Virus record (IMG/VR): IMGVR_UViG_3300021364_000058
Location: 1-39,840 of that record
Reading direction: 5' to 3' (one strand)
From: a virus
DNA length: 39,840 nt
How positions within the stretch are numbered: position 1 is the stretch's first letter; each line of letters opens with the position of its first letter. The notes under the pieces are model-generated. The model was not told where the DNA came from, did not search any database, and saw only the letters and a list, made by a program, of their open reading frames with translations. The translations under genes were made by a program, and so were the position numbers. Positions 1 to 7,563 of this stretch are shown here, in pieces.

Positions 1-272
1 CTGGACTTCATCTGACGAGATGCATTAGTAATGTCAGGGGTGTTAAGACCAGTACCTTGGCAGAACAACTTCATGCCGCCGCCGGAACCAGTAGACTCAA
101 TAACAGGAGTATTGAAGTTCGAGTTTTCACCAAACGATTCTGCTACAGCAGAAGCAAATGGGTATACCGTAGATGAGCCGACAATTGAAATCGTGCCAGC
201 TCGGTCAGCGTGTGCAACACCTGCGGCGATTAAACTCACAAGTGCTACAACGCTAGTAATAAATGCTCTCAT
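1..272 (-). CDS. pstS: Phosphate ABC transporter substrate-binding protein PstS (N-terminal part; runs off the window)
   Basis: Only the first 90 residues are present; the gene continues past the left edge. It starts with a signal peptide ([18 protein letters not shown], cleavage likely after AHA) and then reads [28 protein letters not shown] and [10 protein letters not shown], the phosphate-binding N-lobe of periplasmic PstS. PstS captures inorganic phosphate in the periplasm and hands it to the host PstCAB transporter. An AAAGGAG ribosome site lies 7 nt before the ATG. It follows the Pit-type permease gene after 22 bp, so the two are probably co-transcribed. Phage pstS is known from marine cyanophages and other marine phages as an auxiliary metabolic gene. 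Confidence 0.93.
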   Translation of the reverse strand, partial: MRAFITSVVALVSLIAAGVAHADRAGTISIVGSSTVYPFASAVAESFGENSNFNTPVIESTGSGGGMKLFCQGTGLNTPDITNASRQMKS

Positions 273-294
273 TTTTTTCTCCTTTAAAAGAACA

Positions 295-1239
295 TTAAGT
301 AAACAGGCCGTGTATAGCAATTACGATACCTACGCTTGCTGCGAGACCAATCATCATTTTGAAGAAGTCTTTACCGACCAGAGGAAACACTGAACGGAAT
401 TTACGCTTTTGCGTAAACGTAGCAATCGCAAGTTCGCGACCTGTTAGAAGACCAATAAACACCCAAGTAGTGCTCATTGGAATATCGTTTAATTCTTTGA
501 AGAACCAAAGAATAATAAAATAGAATAAGTCAATGATAGTAGCAGAACGTACATAACGAGTATTATGTTTTTCTAACACGACAGTTTGTATTTTACCACC
601 ACGTTCTCTAAACATCCAAAACAATCCGCCTACAAAAATGACAGAAATTGCAAGCATCATTTCTACAGGTATTTCTCTTGGCAAGAACACAGCAATGTTA
701 GCCATATCATGACTCAGCCATGTATACCATAAAAAGCCTGTTGTAATCCATTGTCCAACTATCCAGTATTTTCTATGTTCTTCTTTAACTGGATTTGATT
801 CGTCAAGCAGTTTGCTAATAATAAACCAAATACCGTAAGCTGACACAGCAGCAATTGCATAACCCATAATTGATTTCATTAGCATCTTTTCTAGAACAAA
901 CGTACTAGCAAAAGCTGACAATACTAAGAATGAAGTAGATACCGGAACACCAAGTCTAGTTAGTACAAGTAGTACTGCCGGAGCTAATGCATGATACCAT
1001 TGAATTTCCTGAAAGGGAATTTTGTTTAGGCGGCCATAGGAGATATCACCACCGTTAACATACCATCCATACCAGATAGTAAAAAGGAGCACTGCTGACG
1101 CAGCACCCCACATTAAATAACGATTTGTTTTTTCGTTTGAAGCAATCCATGTGCCAAGAGTCTGAACAGAATCGTTGGCAATCACAGAATAAGATGCTAG
1201 TAGAAATCCCACCACCATCCAAATTGATAAGTAGTCCAT
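295..1239 (-). CDS. Pit/PHO4-family inorganic phosphate permease
   Basis: This is a 314-residue polytopic membrane protein. It shows the duplicated signature of the PiT family: [12 protein letters not shown] with [13 protein letters not shown] in the first half, and [13 protein letters not shown] with [15 protein letters not shown] in the second. PiT proteins import phosphate or metal-phosphate with H+ or Na+ across the inner membrane. At 314 residues it is shorter than usual cellular members (roughly 400-500), with a short central loop. It lies directly upstream of pstS, giving a phosphate-acquisition pair. A ribosome site GAAAGG precedes the ATG, and a late-type TAAATA hexamer lies 57 nt upstream. 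Family assignment rests on motif reading only; transport has not been shown. Confidence 0.78.
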   Translation of the reverse strand: MDYLSIWMVVGFLLASYSVIANDSVQTLGTWIASNEKTNRYLMWGAASAVLLFTIWYGWYVNGGDISYGRLNKIPFQEIQWYHALAPAVLLVLTRLGVPVSTSFLVLSAFASTFVLEKMLMKSIMGYAIAAVSAYGIWFIISKLLDESNPVKEEHRKYWIVGQWITTGFLWYTWLSHDMANIAVFLPREIPVEMMLAISVIFVGGLFWMFRERGGKIQTVVLEKHNTRYVRSATIIDLFYFIILWFFKELNDIPMSTTWVFIGLLTGRELAIATFTQKRKFRSVFPLVGKDFFKMMIGLAASVGIVIAIHGLFT

Positions 1240-1296
1240 TTTTTACCTTTCGTTTGCAGGCTTGTCCCCTGCGCTTACTAATTGGTTATGCAAATC

Positions 1297-1302
1297 TATT
1301 TA
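1297..1302 (-). promoter_or_regulatory. Late-type TAAATA motif for the phosphate genes
   Basis: Minus-strand context ACTAAATAG, 57 nt upstream of the permease ATG and just after the terminator hairpin of the preceding operon. It matches the core of the T4 late promoter TATAAATA. No TTGACA-type -35 was seen. Confidence 0.45.
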
Positions 1303-1318
1303 GTAATAGATATAAAAT

Positions 1319-1336
1319 AAGGCGTAAAAACGCCTT
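1319..1336 (-). terminator. Hairpin terminator of the 14-gene early operon
   Basis: Minus strand AAGGCGT, loop TTTT, ACGCCTT, then ATTTTATA. It overlaps the stop codon of the 72-residue gene. The U-tract is interrupted, so efficiency is uncertain. Confidence 0.6.
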
Positions 1337-1553
1337 ACATTAGAACCAAAATTTTTCTGCCTTTTTTATCTTTCTCAAAACGACCATAATAACCTAAGTT
1401 ATCTTTATCGTCCATTTGTTCAAGAGATTCTAGCAGCATTTTCTTTCGTAGGCGGGCTGGTACATTTACAGCAGCATTAAGACTCACTTTACCATAAACC
1501 ATATCTGCATTCTTAACCAGTTTTTTAAATTCTTTTAAATTGTATCTAATCAT
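1335..1553 (-). CDS. Small phage protein of unknown function (72 aa)
   Basis: The last gene of the early operon. It is a basic, mostly helical 72-residue protein with no recognised domain, no signal peptide and no membrane segment. Its ATG overlaps the stop of the preceding gene (ATGA), so translation is probably coupled. Its end overlaps the operon terminator. Confidence 0.7.
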   Translation of the reverse strand: MIRYNLKEFKKLVKNADMVYGKVSLNAAVNVPARLRKKMLLESLEQMDDKDNLGYYGRFEKDKKGRKILVLM

Positions 1554-1822
1554 GTTACTGGTATGTTCTCCCCGCCTGTTGTGGTTACCTTGGTAACATT
1601 TGCATAACGGAAACTACGCCACGCTTGTTGATTTGTATCCCATACTACAAGAGTGTCCCCTTCTCGTTCTTCTGTAAGTTTTTCAACTACTTCTTCAGGC
1701 AGTCGAGTTTTATCGAGTGTACAGTTCATTACACGTTCGTCGCCATTAATTTTATTAAAAGTAACAATTAATTCATTATGCCGTAAAAAAGTTAACAGTG
1801 ATTGTTTAGTAGGAATAGTCAT
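1550..1822 (-). CDS. SH3-barrel / WYL_2-like phage protein (DUF2693 type)
   Basis: A 90-residue soluble protein. The C-terminal half, VVWDTNQQAWRSFRYANVTKV, carries the W-D-x(5)-W-R-S-F-R-Y pattern of the small phage SH3 beta-barrel family once called DUF2693. The N-terminal KQSLLTFLRHNELIVTFNKING is also typical. The biochemical role of the family is not established; a nucleic-acid-binding barrel is plausible. ATGA overlaps on both sides show it is translated as part of the operon. Confidence 0.7.
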   Translation of the reverse strand: MTIPTKQSLLTFLRHNELIVTFNKINGDERVMNCTLDKTRLPEEVVEKLTEEREGDTLVVWDTNQQAWRSFRYANVTKVTTTGGENIPVT

Positions 1823-1992
1823 TCATTTTCTCCGTTGTCTGTTTCGCCCCAATATTTGAAAAAGATAGCAAGGGTACACCAAACATTAATAATTAAACCA
1901 ATAAGCCCCATGAATCCCACAAGAATCGGTGTTACCACAAAGACACTCAAAAATAACACAATCCACAGTTGATTACGAATGCTCATAGTCAT
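1819..1992 (-). CDS. Small membrane protein (57 aa)
   Basis: It begins MTMSIRNQLWIVLFLSVFVV and consists mostly of two hydrophobic stretches (about residues 9-24 and 27-49) followed by an acidic tail, so it is probably an inner-membrane hairpin. It overlaps both neighbours by 4 nt (ATGA at each end), which is the main evidence that it is real. Function is unknown. Confidence 0.72.
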   Translation of the reverse strand: MTMSIRNQLWIVLFLSVFVVTPILVGFMGLIGLIINVWCTLAIFFKYWGETDNGENE

Positions 1993-2183
1993 AGTTCTAC
2001 CTCATTTTCAAAATATGCATCCCAAAATAGTTTTGCGGCTGCTTTCATCAAGTCTGGATTAACAAGTATAGCAGGCTTGCTTGTTCCGAGTTTATTAGCA
2101 GCAAATACAGCAATACGATATTGAATATCATCGTATGCAAATTCGCTCATAGTGTCATATGTGACAGTGTTAGCATCAATCAT
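1989..2183 (-). CDS. Small acidic phage protein (64 aa)
   Basis: A 64-residue soluble acidic protein with no recognised domain. It overlaps the genes on both sides by 4 nt within the early operon, implying translational coupling. Function is unknown. Confidence 0.68.
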   Translation of the reverse strand: MIDANTVTYDTMSEFAYDDIQYRIAVFAANKLGTSKPAILVNPDLMKAAAKLFWDAYFENEVEL

Positions 2184-2410
2184 CGTGTTGTCCTTACTTC
2201 GTATGTTCTTGGGCCTTCGGTAGTAAAATCCAATCCTGCCATTTTACCTTGATAGTGACTGTGTTTTGGATTCCATTGTAGCCTTATTTTGTTACCAGCA
2301 ATTGCTACAGTTAACATCCTATGCTGCTGAAGATCAAGAACTTCGGCCTGTTGTGTGCGATCTGTATCAACGCAATACAATTCGCATATATTTTCAAATC
2401 TAGTTGACAT
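2180..2410 (-). CDS. Small phage protein (76 aa)
   Basis: A 76-residue soluble protein, predicted mainly beta-stranded, for example QQHRMLTVAIAGNKIRLQWN. No family was recognised. It overlaps the small membrane-protein gene upstream by 11 nt and the next gene by 4 nt. Confidence 0.68.
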   Translation of the reverse strand: MSTRFENICELYCVDTDRTQQAEVLDLQQHRMLTVAIAGNKIRLQWNPKHSHYQGKMAGLDFTTEGPRTYEVRTTR

Positions 2411-2534
2411 TTATGTATTCCACCAAAAACCAAAATAGAGGGTTAAACATAAGGTAGGTAAACACTGCATAAAATAGTACAGTGCAAGCTACTGCATACG
2501 AAGTGTATTCAGCTATTTTGTTCAAGTACTTCAT
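2400..2534 (-). CDS. Small single-span membrane protein (44 aa)
   Basis: It begins MKYLNKIAEYTSYAVACTVL, and residues about 13-38 form one hydrophobic span. A GAGG ribosome site lies 6 nt before the ATG. It overlaps the neighbours by 11 and 26 nt. Function is unknown; its position in a tight operon supports expression. Confidence 0.62.
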   Translation of the reverse strand: MKYLNKIAEYTSYAVACTVLFYAVFTYLMFNPLFWFLVEYINVN

Positions 2535-2676
2535 GTATTGCCTCATCTATTTCGTTAACATTAATAGGGTGCTGAAACAACCCAATTACAACTTCCTTAA
2601 TTTTTTGTTTATTATAACGCATACTAGGGTAGCTGTCAATCACATCTTTAACTGCTAGTTTAATTATTTCTTCCAT
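2509..2676 (-). CDS. Small phage protein (55 aa)
   Basis: A 55-residue helical protein starting MEEIIKLAVKDVIDSYPSMR. A good AAGAGG ribosome site precedes the ATG. It overlaps both flanking small genes. No domain was recognised. Confidence 0.65.
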   Translation of the reverse strand: MEEIIKLAVKDVIDSYPSMRYNKQKIKEVVIGLFQHPINVNEIDEAIHEVLEQNS

Positions 2677-2806
2677 TTTTAATCCTCTTGAGTATAATTT
2701 TACCTACATCAACAAACCATACTCCTAATAGCCCAACACCCATTGCCGAGAAAATCAAAAGCATTGTAAGGGCAGTAAAATCATGTACTTGCCAACCGTT
2801 AAACAT
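2660..2806 (-). CDS. Small single-span membrane protein (48 aa)
   Basis: It begins MFNGWQVHDFTALTMLLIFS, with one hydrophobic helix (about residues 12-32) followed by a basic tail, which suggests a cytoplasmic C terminus. It overlaps the end of the aldolase gene by 8 nt and the next small gene by 17 nt. Function is unknown. Confidence 0.62.
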   Translation of the reverse strand: MFNGWQVHDFTALTMLLIFSAMGVGLLGVWFVDVGKIILKRIKNGRNN

Positions 2807-3602
2807 TTGCAAAAATATCATGGATATCTTTCAGTAATTCTTTTGCTTCATTAGGAGCACGTTGAAAAATATTACGTCCAACAATCATACCTAAGCCGCC
2901 ACCGTAAGCAATATCTCGGGCATCGTTCAGTACATTGTCTCTAGCAGTTTTTGCTCCTCCCGAAAACAGCACAGGTATCCCACAGGCTGCTTTTACAATC
3001 TTTTCTACGTCTTCCGCTTTGTTGTAGTTTCCTGCAGGCAACTTAACTTTGATCACTGTCGGCTCTAGTTGAGCAGCAATGTAAGCAGCATGCATTGTAG
3101 TTTCTAAACTTGTAGGATCAAAGTCACCGCCTCTAGGATAACTCCATAAAATACATTTTGTGTAAACAGGTGCAATATGTCTATAGCGCCATTCTGCAAA
3201 TTGTTCAATCATTTGATTTTGCATAGGAGCTCCAGGATATATAGTAAAACCTGCTCCGCCAAATTTAATTGCTGACTGTCCGTACCTAGCTTGCATAGGC
3301 GTAGCATCTTTGTTAAGATTGTTAGCGTGATTCATTTTTACAATCACATTGTCTTTTTGCTCGGGATACTTTTGAACTAAAAGATTTGCTACACGGTAAG
3401 GCAATGCTGTAGCGCTTACAAGCCCTTCATTTAACAAATTATTGATGTATTCAATTTGATAATTTACATCTAACATTTCAGGATGATCAGTATCAAGAAA
3501 TGCTGCCTTAGGTCCATGCTCTACACCTTGATCAATAGGAAGAACAATAGAATATGTGTCTTTTGCTGCAAAGTTGTCATCGCTTAAAAATTGGTGTTTC
3601 AT
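2799..3602 (-). CDS. fbaB: Class I (DhnA/FbaB-type) fructose-bisphosphate aldolase
   Basis: A 267-residue TIM-barrel aldolase of the DeoC/FbaB group. Motifs in order are VLPIDQGVEHG (Asp24), GGAGFTIYPG, WSYPRGG (Tyr155), TVIKVKLP (Schiff-base Lys, probably Lys187), VLFSGGAK and GGGLGMIVGRNIFQR (phosphate binding). The Asp, Tyr and Lys match the catalytic residues of archaeal-type class I aldolase, so it is probably active. It cleaves or forms fructose-1,6-bisphosphate in the cytoplasm. The start at MKHQF is chosen because AAAGG lies 8 nt upstream; a GTG/TTG start further upstream would add nine residues. T4-like cyanophages instead carry the transaldolase-like TalC, so this is an alternative carbon-redirecting gene. 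A related sugar-phosphate or DKFP-type aldolase is possible. Confidence 0.82.
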   Translation of the reverse strand: MKHQFLSDDNFAAKDTYSIVLPIDQGVEHGPKAAFLDTDHPEMLDVNYQIEYINNLLNEGLVSATALPYRVANLLVQKYPEQKDNVIVKMNHANNLNKDATPMQARYGQSAIKFGGAGFTIYPGAPMQNQMIEQFAEWRYRHIAPVYTKCILWSYPRGGDFDPTSLETTMHAAYIAAQLEPTVIKVKLPAGNYNKAEDVEKIVKAACGIPVLFSGGAKTARDNVLNDARDIAYGGGLGMIVGRNIFQRAPNEAKELLKDIHDIFANV

Positions 3603-3616
3603 ATACTTTACCTTTA

Positions 3617-4009
3617 CTAATCGCCCCAATCAAACAGATCTTGTGGATCTCCGAAGGCTCCCATCGTGTTATTTAACTTAGGTTTATTTTTCTTTGAAGA
3701 ATTTTGTTTTTTTGGTTTTGTAGTTTGTGTTGACGAAAGTCTAAGATGGTTTACTGCATCCTTTACACGACTAGGGTATTCTCCTAAAAATGTACCAGCT
3801 TCTAAGTCGTCTATAGAAATATATTCTTTATGCCAATGACTAATATCTTCCCAATTATCTAGCATGGTTTTGGCCATTTCGTCGAATAGGCTATCACTTA
3901 AAATAGCATCGTCTTCAACATAATAGGCATATGCAGCCATCAAGTACCACGGCACGAGCATACTAACATTTGCATCGCAAATTTCTTTTGCACGTTGGTC
4001 AAATAACAT
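3617..4009 (-). CDS. Phage protein resembling the Ia region of NAD-dependent DNA ligase
   Basis: A 130-residue protein. The part LMAAYAYYVEDDAILSDSLF recalls the 'YY..D.P..SD..YD.L' pattern of the N-terminal Ia domain of bacterial LigA, which binds NMN. No adenylation or other ligase domain follows, so it cannot be a ligase by itself. The C-terminal third is Lys-rich and low in complexity and ends in the acidic DLFDWGD. AGGAG precedes the ATG. It lies between tilS and the aldolase gene in the early operon. The assignment is by motif only. Confidence 0.5.
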   Translation of the reverse strand: MLFDQRAKEICDANVSMLVPWYLMAAYAYYVEDDAILSDSLFDEMAKTMLDNWEDISHWHKEYISIDDLEAGTFLGEYPSRVKDAVNHLRLSSTQTTKPKKQNSSKKNKPKLNNTMGAFGDPQDLFDWGD

Positions 4010-4010
4010 T

Positions 4011-4625
4011 TTAGTCTCCTACTTCAGTAAGTACTTTCTTGCGAACTACTTTATGGAGACCTGGGTTGACCCGCAATGCGTGTGGCATAAGTTCATGCCG
4101 AATATAGTTACGCATGTATTTTGTATTTGTATTACTTGGGTCTTCTATAAAATCAACTGAATACTTTTCTGCCCACTTGTAAAACTGTTCTTTTGTGTTA
4201 AGTCTGAACGGGCGAATAATTTGCTTGCGCCGATATGGTACAATCTTACCAGTACCATGTAGCGAGCTCCAAATCCAAGTTTCAACACAATCGTCTAAGT
4301 GATGCCCAGTAACAACTTCAATATCTAACTGTTGAGCTTGTTCATCAAGCCACTTGTATCGTTCTTTACGCCAATGCTCTTCTGTACTTGTGCCGTTTGG
4401 TGCTCGAGGATCTGCAATTTCACCAATGCACAGTTTTAGATTATTGTCGTCGGCGTGTTGTTCTAAAAATGCTTGTGCTACGTCGCCTGTAGTAGTGCCG
4501 TGATTAAAGTACAGCAAGGTCACATCGTGATTGTTGCTAAGGAAGTCAGCAATTACCATAGAGTCTACGCCGCCACTGCAAGCAATAGCAATACGGCGAG
4601 AGATGTGACCTTGCAGTTTAAACAT
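4011..4625 (-). CDS. tilS: TilS-type tRNA(Ile)-lysidine synthase, catalytic domain only
   Basis: A 204-residue PP-loop ATPase. The P-loop SGGVDS is at residues 17-22. It is followed by EEHWRKERYKWL (the RxxRY segment), GHHLDDCVET (about 107-116) and FIEDPSNTNTKYMRNYIRH, the tRNA-lysidine synthase signature. TilS attaches lysine to C34 of tRNA-Ile(CAU) so that it reads AUA. It is much shorter than E. coli TilS (over 400 residues) and lacks the C-terminal tRNA-binding domains. No tRNA gene was seen in this window, so a host tRNA or a phage tRNA elsewhere would be the substrate. Its start overlaps the preceding stop (TGATG). Confidence 0.85.
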   Translation of the reverse strand: MFKLQGHISRRIAIACSGGVDSMVIADFLSNNHDVTLLYFNHGTTTGDVAQAFLEQHADDNNLKLCIGEIADPRAPNGTSTEEHWRKERYKWLDEQAQQLDIEVVTGHHLDDCVETWIWSSLHGTGKIVPYRRKQIIRPFRLNTKEQFYKWAEKYSVDFIEDPSNTNTKYMRNYIRHELMPHALRVNPGLHKVVRKKVLTEVGD

Positions 4626-4795
4626 CAGGGATTCAACACTTCTTCATAATGTTCACGAGCTTCGAGCATAAGTTCAAGTTGTACTGTATTATCATTTTGA
4701 CGACAGTCTTGAATCTCGTCGTTAATACTTTGCCAAGCTTGTTCCATTTCATTTACAATAGGCTCTTGCAGCAATTCGTAATATTGTTCACTCAT
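4625..4795 (-). CDS. Small acidic phage protein (56 aa)
   Basis: A 56-residue helical, acidic protein starting MSEQYYELLQEPIVNEMEQA. The start is chosen for the AAAGGAG site 7 nt upstream; an upstream in-frame start would overlap the HNH-like gene far more. It overlaps tilS by 1 nt. No family was recognised. Confidence 0.68.
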   Translation of the reverse strand: MSEQYYELLQEPIVNEMEQAWQSINDEIQDCRQNDNTVQLELMLEAREHYEEVLNP

Positions 4796-5261
4796 GTAAT
4801 TCTCCTTTACGTCCATCATTGTTAAGAACTGTTTTGTACCAATGACAGAAAGAGCAATATGCATTTGTATTTTCTTTACTGTTGCTACCGCCATCGGCTT
4901 TTCTAAAATCGTGATCGCCGTGGTTATAACGACGCTTTACTTCGTGTTTTTGTATATCGTCGAGATCTGCATCAAAGTAGTCTTTGCATTTTTGCCAGCG
5001 TGGATCTTCATTTACATCCTGCCCGCAACATTCACAAACATCCGAACGATGAAATGTATGCTCACGTCCAGTACGGCCATATCCGCCGTACTGAACTTGT
5101 GCTACTTGATGTTCTCTACAGTATAAGTCGTGACCGGGTCCTTTGAAAAAAGTAATTAACTCGTCACAACCGGGCATTGTGCAACAGCGACTTTCTGCGA
5201 TGATACGTTTACGTTCGAATTTACTTTTCAAGTCGTCAATTGCAACATCGCGAAAGCTCAT
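4788..5261 (-). CDS. HNH-like zinc-binding protein
   Basis: A 157-residue protein with three Cys/His clusters: CCTMPGCDE with YCREH, CECCGQD, and a C-terminal RYNHGDHDFRKADGGS..N..YCSFCHWYKT. The last resembles the D-H-I...GG..N....C..CH..KT core of HNH endonucleases. A structural zinc role is clear; nuclease activity is only inferred. The ATG overlaps the preceding stop (TAATG). It could act with the upstream DGQHR protein on nucleic acid. Confidence 0.55.
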   Translation of the reverse strand: MSFRDVAIDDLKSKFERKRIIAESRCCTMPGCDELITFFKGPGHDLYCREHQVAQVQYGGYGRTGREHTFHRSDVCECCGQDVNEDPRWQKCKDYFDADLDDIQKHEVKRRYNHGDHDFRKADGGSNSKENTNAYCSFCHWYKTVLNNDGRKGELHE

Positions 5262-6400
5262 TACCAAAGATCCTTTTCGCCTGGCGTAAAGCCGTTATTA
5301 GCACGATAAGTAGGAACTGCTCGCCCCAAACTTTTTGTAATTTGTGCATTAAAAAACGGCAAACCGTGCGTAGGTTGCTTCTGCATAGATGGCTCTTGCC
5401 ACGCTGACTGCGGCTGCTGCTCATACCAATTTTCATATGCAGTTTCGCACTTAGCCCAGAACGCACCAGTAGGCGAAAAGTTAGCATCAAACAACCCAAG
5501 ATTCATATCAGCTAGATCGTAAATATAGTTATCGTCTACATCAATACTTTGCATTTCTGCAAGCATGAGCCATGACATCAGCATATAGATCTCTTTAGGA
5601 TCAACTGCACGCTGTTTACGGATTGCACTCCAATACTTACCAAACTGTTCTACTACTTCTGGCGATGCTTGCATAATCTCTTGCATACGTGAAATAGCAC
5701 CAATTTCTTTAGTATTATCAAACTTTTCAGCAGTAACAAACAACTTATGCTTTTCTAGCATCTGTTGCTTGCGTTCTGCTTCGAGCCAAATAGGCTTTTC
5801 GCTGCCATCAACTCGTACACCGTAAATCATTTGTTGGAAGACGTCAATAGCATCTAGTGGCAGCTTGTCTTCTCCGTTAAGACCAATAAAGTTTTCACGA
5901 ATCTCTGCTTTAGTGCTTACATCATACACTACAATAGGCACATCAAAGTCTGCAGGGTTTTCATAAAACACCATTGTACTTAGAATATACAACAAGATAG
6001 CAGTGTGTTGACCGTCCCATGCTACATAACGTCCAGGACGATTTTCGTCTACATAACACTGAATAGGCATCACTTTTGTTGCTTTGAAGTCAGCAAGCAT
6101 TCTAAGGACATGATTTAGATTGAGAAGACGTTGCATAGTCACATCAATCTCAATATCACTTAGTTTGGCAGTAAGACTACGACAAAGGCGTTTTTGCACA
6201 TCGGCAATAGTTTCAAATTCCGGATGACGTCGACGAAACTCACGACTCATCATACGAAACTCAATAGCTTCGCTTTCTCCAACAAAGCTATCAAAACGCT
6301 CTGCTAAACCTACAAAGTGGCTTTCACTCTTTCCATATTGCAAGTTCCATTGATCTGCGTAAGATCCGTTAGACGGTTTAATCATAAAAGAATTAGACAT
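5261..6400 (-). CDS. DGQHR/ParB-fold-like phage protein, first gene of the early operon
   Basis: A 379-residue soluble protein. The segment RYVAWDGQHTAILLYILS (about residues 123-140) matches the 'DGQHR' motif found in ParB/sulfiredoxin-fold DNA-modification and partition-related proteins. A conserved-looking ENFIGLNGEDKLPLDAIDVF follows, like the 'F..iN....L......' segment of those families. The C-terminal third is Gln/Pro-rich. It is the first gene after the consensus early promoter at 6436-6464, so it is probably made immediately after infection. Enzymatic activity is unknown; an NTPase or nuclease of the ParB fold is possible. Confidence 0.6.
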   Translation of the reverse strand: MSNSFMIKPSNGSYADQWNLQYGKSESHFVGLAERFDSFVGESEAIEFRMMSREFRRRHPEFETIADVQKRLCRSLTAKLSDIEIDVTMQRLLNLNHVLRMLADFKATKVMPIQCYVDENRPGRYVAWDGQHTAILLYILSTMVFYENPADFDVPIVVYDVSTKAEIRENFIGLNGEDKLPLDAIDVFQQMIYGVRVDGSEKPIWLEAERKQQMLEKHKLFVTAEKFDNTKEIGAISRMQEIMQASPEVVEQFGKYWSAIRKQRAVDPKEIYMLMSWLMLAEMQSIDVDDNYIYDLADMNLGLFDANFSPTGAFWAKCETAYENWYEQQPQSAWQEPSMQKQPTHGLPFFNAQITKSLGRAVPTYRANNGFTPGEKDLW

Positions 6401-6435
6401 TTTTTCATCTCTCTATGTCTGTTAACTGTGTATAT

Positions 6436-6464
6436 AATATAGCAAGTTAATCAGGAGATGTCAA
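6436..6464 (-). promoter_or_regulatory. Consensus early sigma70-type promoter of the 14-gene operon
   Basis: Minus strand: -35 TTGACA (6459-6464), 17 bp, -10 TATATT (6436-6441). The start of transcription would fall about 30 nt before the ATG of the DGQHR-like gene. The -35 lies just past the infA stop. Confidence 0.82.
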
Positions 6465-6465
6465 C

Positions 6466-6687
6466 CTAATATCTATAGGTAATTCTGCCTTTGGTCATAT
6501 CGTAGACACTGAGTTCTATTTTTACTCTATCGCCTTCGACTAATCTGATTTTGAATTTTTTGATTTTTCCACTTGTATAAGCAGTAACAAGATGTTCGTT
6601 ATCTAACTCAACACGAAAGAATTGATTAGGTAGCATTTCGGTAATTGTGCCGTCTACCTCTATTATATCATCTTTATTCTTTCCCAT
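6466..6687 (-). CDS. infA: Translation initiation factor IF-1
   Basis: A 73-residue S1/OB-fold protein, the same size as bacterial IF-1 (72). It reads [40 protein letters not shown] and [19 protein letters not shown], matching bacterial IF-1 over its whole length, including the SGK and the final KGRI..R. IF-1 occupies the 30S A site and sets initiation fidelity together with IF-2 and IF-3. It is the last gene of a unit with an AbrB-like protein, overlapping it by 14 nt. Carriage by a phage is unusual; with the phage bS21 and TilS it suggests control of host translation. Confidence 0.93.
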   Translation of the reverse strand: MGKNKDDIIEVDGTITEMLPNQFFRVELDNEHLVTAYTSGKIKKFKIRLVEGDRVKIELSVYDMTKGRITYRY

Positions 6688-6865
6688 CTATTTTTTCAAG
6701 GATGATGGTTCCTTGGTCCCCCGCTAGTATTTTCAAGTTATCTCCTGGTTTCAAATCCATTGCTTCGATAAGTTCAGGAGGGAGTACCATGTTTGTTTCT
6801 CCCTCGCTGTTCTTTTTAAAAATATCTTGATATTTATACTTTTTCTGTTCTGTTTTGTTTGTCAT
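6674..6865 (-). CDS. AbrB/SpoVT-like DNA-binding phage protein
   Basis: A 63-residue protein. The C-terminal part [20 protein letters not shown] with ILEKID follows the swapped-hairpin AbrB/MazE fold (P-x-E-l..L.pGd.l.i). The N-terminal [15 protein letters not shown] is typical of versions in T4-like marine phages, so the long start is kept. An internal Met preceded by GAGGGAG could give a shorter form of about 38 residues. It is probably a small transcriptional regulator. Confidence 0.65.
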   Translation of the reverse strand: MTNKTEQKKYKYQDIFKKNSEGETNMVLPPELIEAMDLKPGDNLKILAGDQGTIILEKIDGKE

Positions 6866-7013
6866 TAACTATATCTGCTGCTAGAGCCTGTATCTGATCT
6901 AAGCAGTGTTTTTTATTATAAGGCTCTAAGTTTGCATCATGCTGTTTTACATACCTCGCCAAGTCGTCCATTGCTTTGATTTTTGTGATAACTTGGTCGA
7001 TACTATGTAACAT
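6834..7013 (-). CDS. Small helical phage protein (59 aa)
   Basis: It starts MLHSIDQVITKIKAMDDLAR and is highly charged and helical. A clear AAAGGAAAAATC leader precedes the ATG. It overlaps the AbrB-like gene by 32 nt. No family was recognised. Confidence 0.65.
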   Translation of the reverse strand: MLHSIDQVITKIKAMDDLARYVKQHDANLEPYNKKHCLDQIQALAADIVNDKQNRTEKV

Positions 7014-7026
7014 GATTTTTCCTTTC

Positions 7027-7563
7027 TTATGTTCGTTTCAAGTATTCAATAATATTTTCAGGTGATGTTTCTCCGTAAGGATCAAAATCTTCACCTTTGT
7101 TGTTTATACCTGGTTCTACCCACATATATTCAATATTGCCATCGTCGATGATCATAGCATAACGCCAGGACCTTTGTCCAAAGCCTAAATGATGTTTGTC
7201 AACAAGCATTCCCATCATTCTTGTGAACTCGCCGTTTCCGTCTGCAATTACTTTTACGTTTTCAATTTCTTCACGTTTAGCCCACGCATTCATTACAAAG
7301 CTATCGTTGACGCTTATGCAAAATATCTCATCAATTCCTAAATTTCTTATTTGGTCATAGTTTTCCTCAAAGCCTGGTAATTGCTGTTCAGTGCAAGTAG
7401 GCGTAAAAGCGCCAGGTAATGAAAACAAGATAACACGCTTGCCGTTAAAATAATCGCTAGTTGAGATGTCTTTCCATTCCCAGCCTTTACGTTCGCTCCA
7501 TGGAGCGTCTGGATTGCTAGGTACTCTAGTTTTCCATACACAATTAGGTATTGTTTGACACAT
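7027..7563 (-). CDS. Peroxiredoxin (Prx5/glutaredoxin-dependent type)
   Basis: A 178-residue thioredoxin-fold peroxidase. PGAFTPTCTEQQLPGF places the peroxidatic Cys at residue 57 in the invariant P-x(3)-T-x(2)-C motif. Further family motifs are CISVNDSFVMNAW, ADGNGEFTRMMG and GFGQRSWRYAMIIDDG. It reduces hydrogen peroxide or organic peroxides in the cytoplasm. Prx5-type enzymes are often recycled by glutaredoxin, and this phage encodes one (15435-15665). A weak upstream promoter is possible (GTACAA / ATTATA on the plus strand, 15 bp spacer). Confidence 0.9.
   Translation of the reverse strand: MCQTIPNCVWKTRVPSNPDAPWSERKGWEWKDISTSDYFNGKRVILFSLPGAFTPTCTEQQLPGFEENYDQIRNLGIDEIFCISVNDSFVMNAWAKREEIENVKVIADGNGEFTRMMGMLVDKHHLGFGQRSWRYAMIIDDGNIEYMWVEPGINNKGEDFDPYGETSPENIIEYLKRT

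Noticed and set aside
31-393. Plus-strand open frame of 120 codons over the pstS start
   Set aside because: It lies antisense to pstS and the permease end; the minus strand encodes clear PstS motifs.
3617-4009. A functional NAD-dependent DNA ligase
   Set aside because: Only a possible Ia-like segment is present; the adenylation, OB and BRCT domains are missing.
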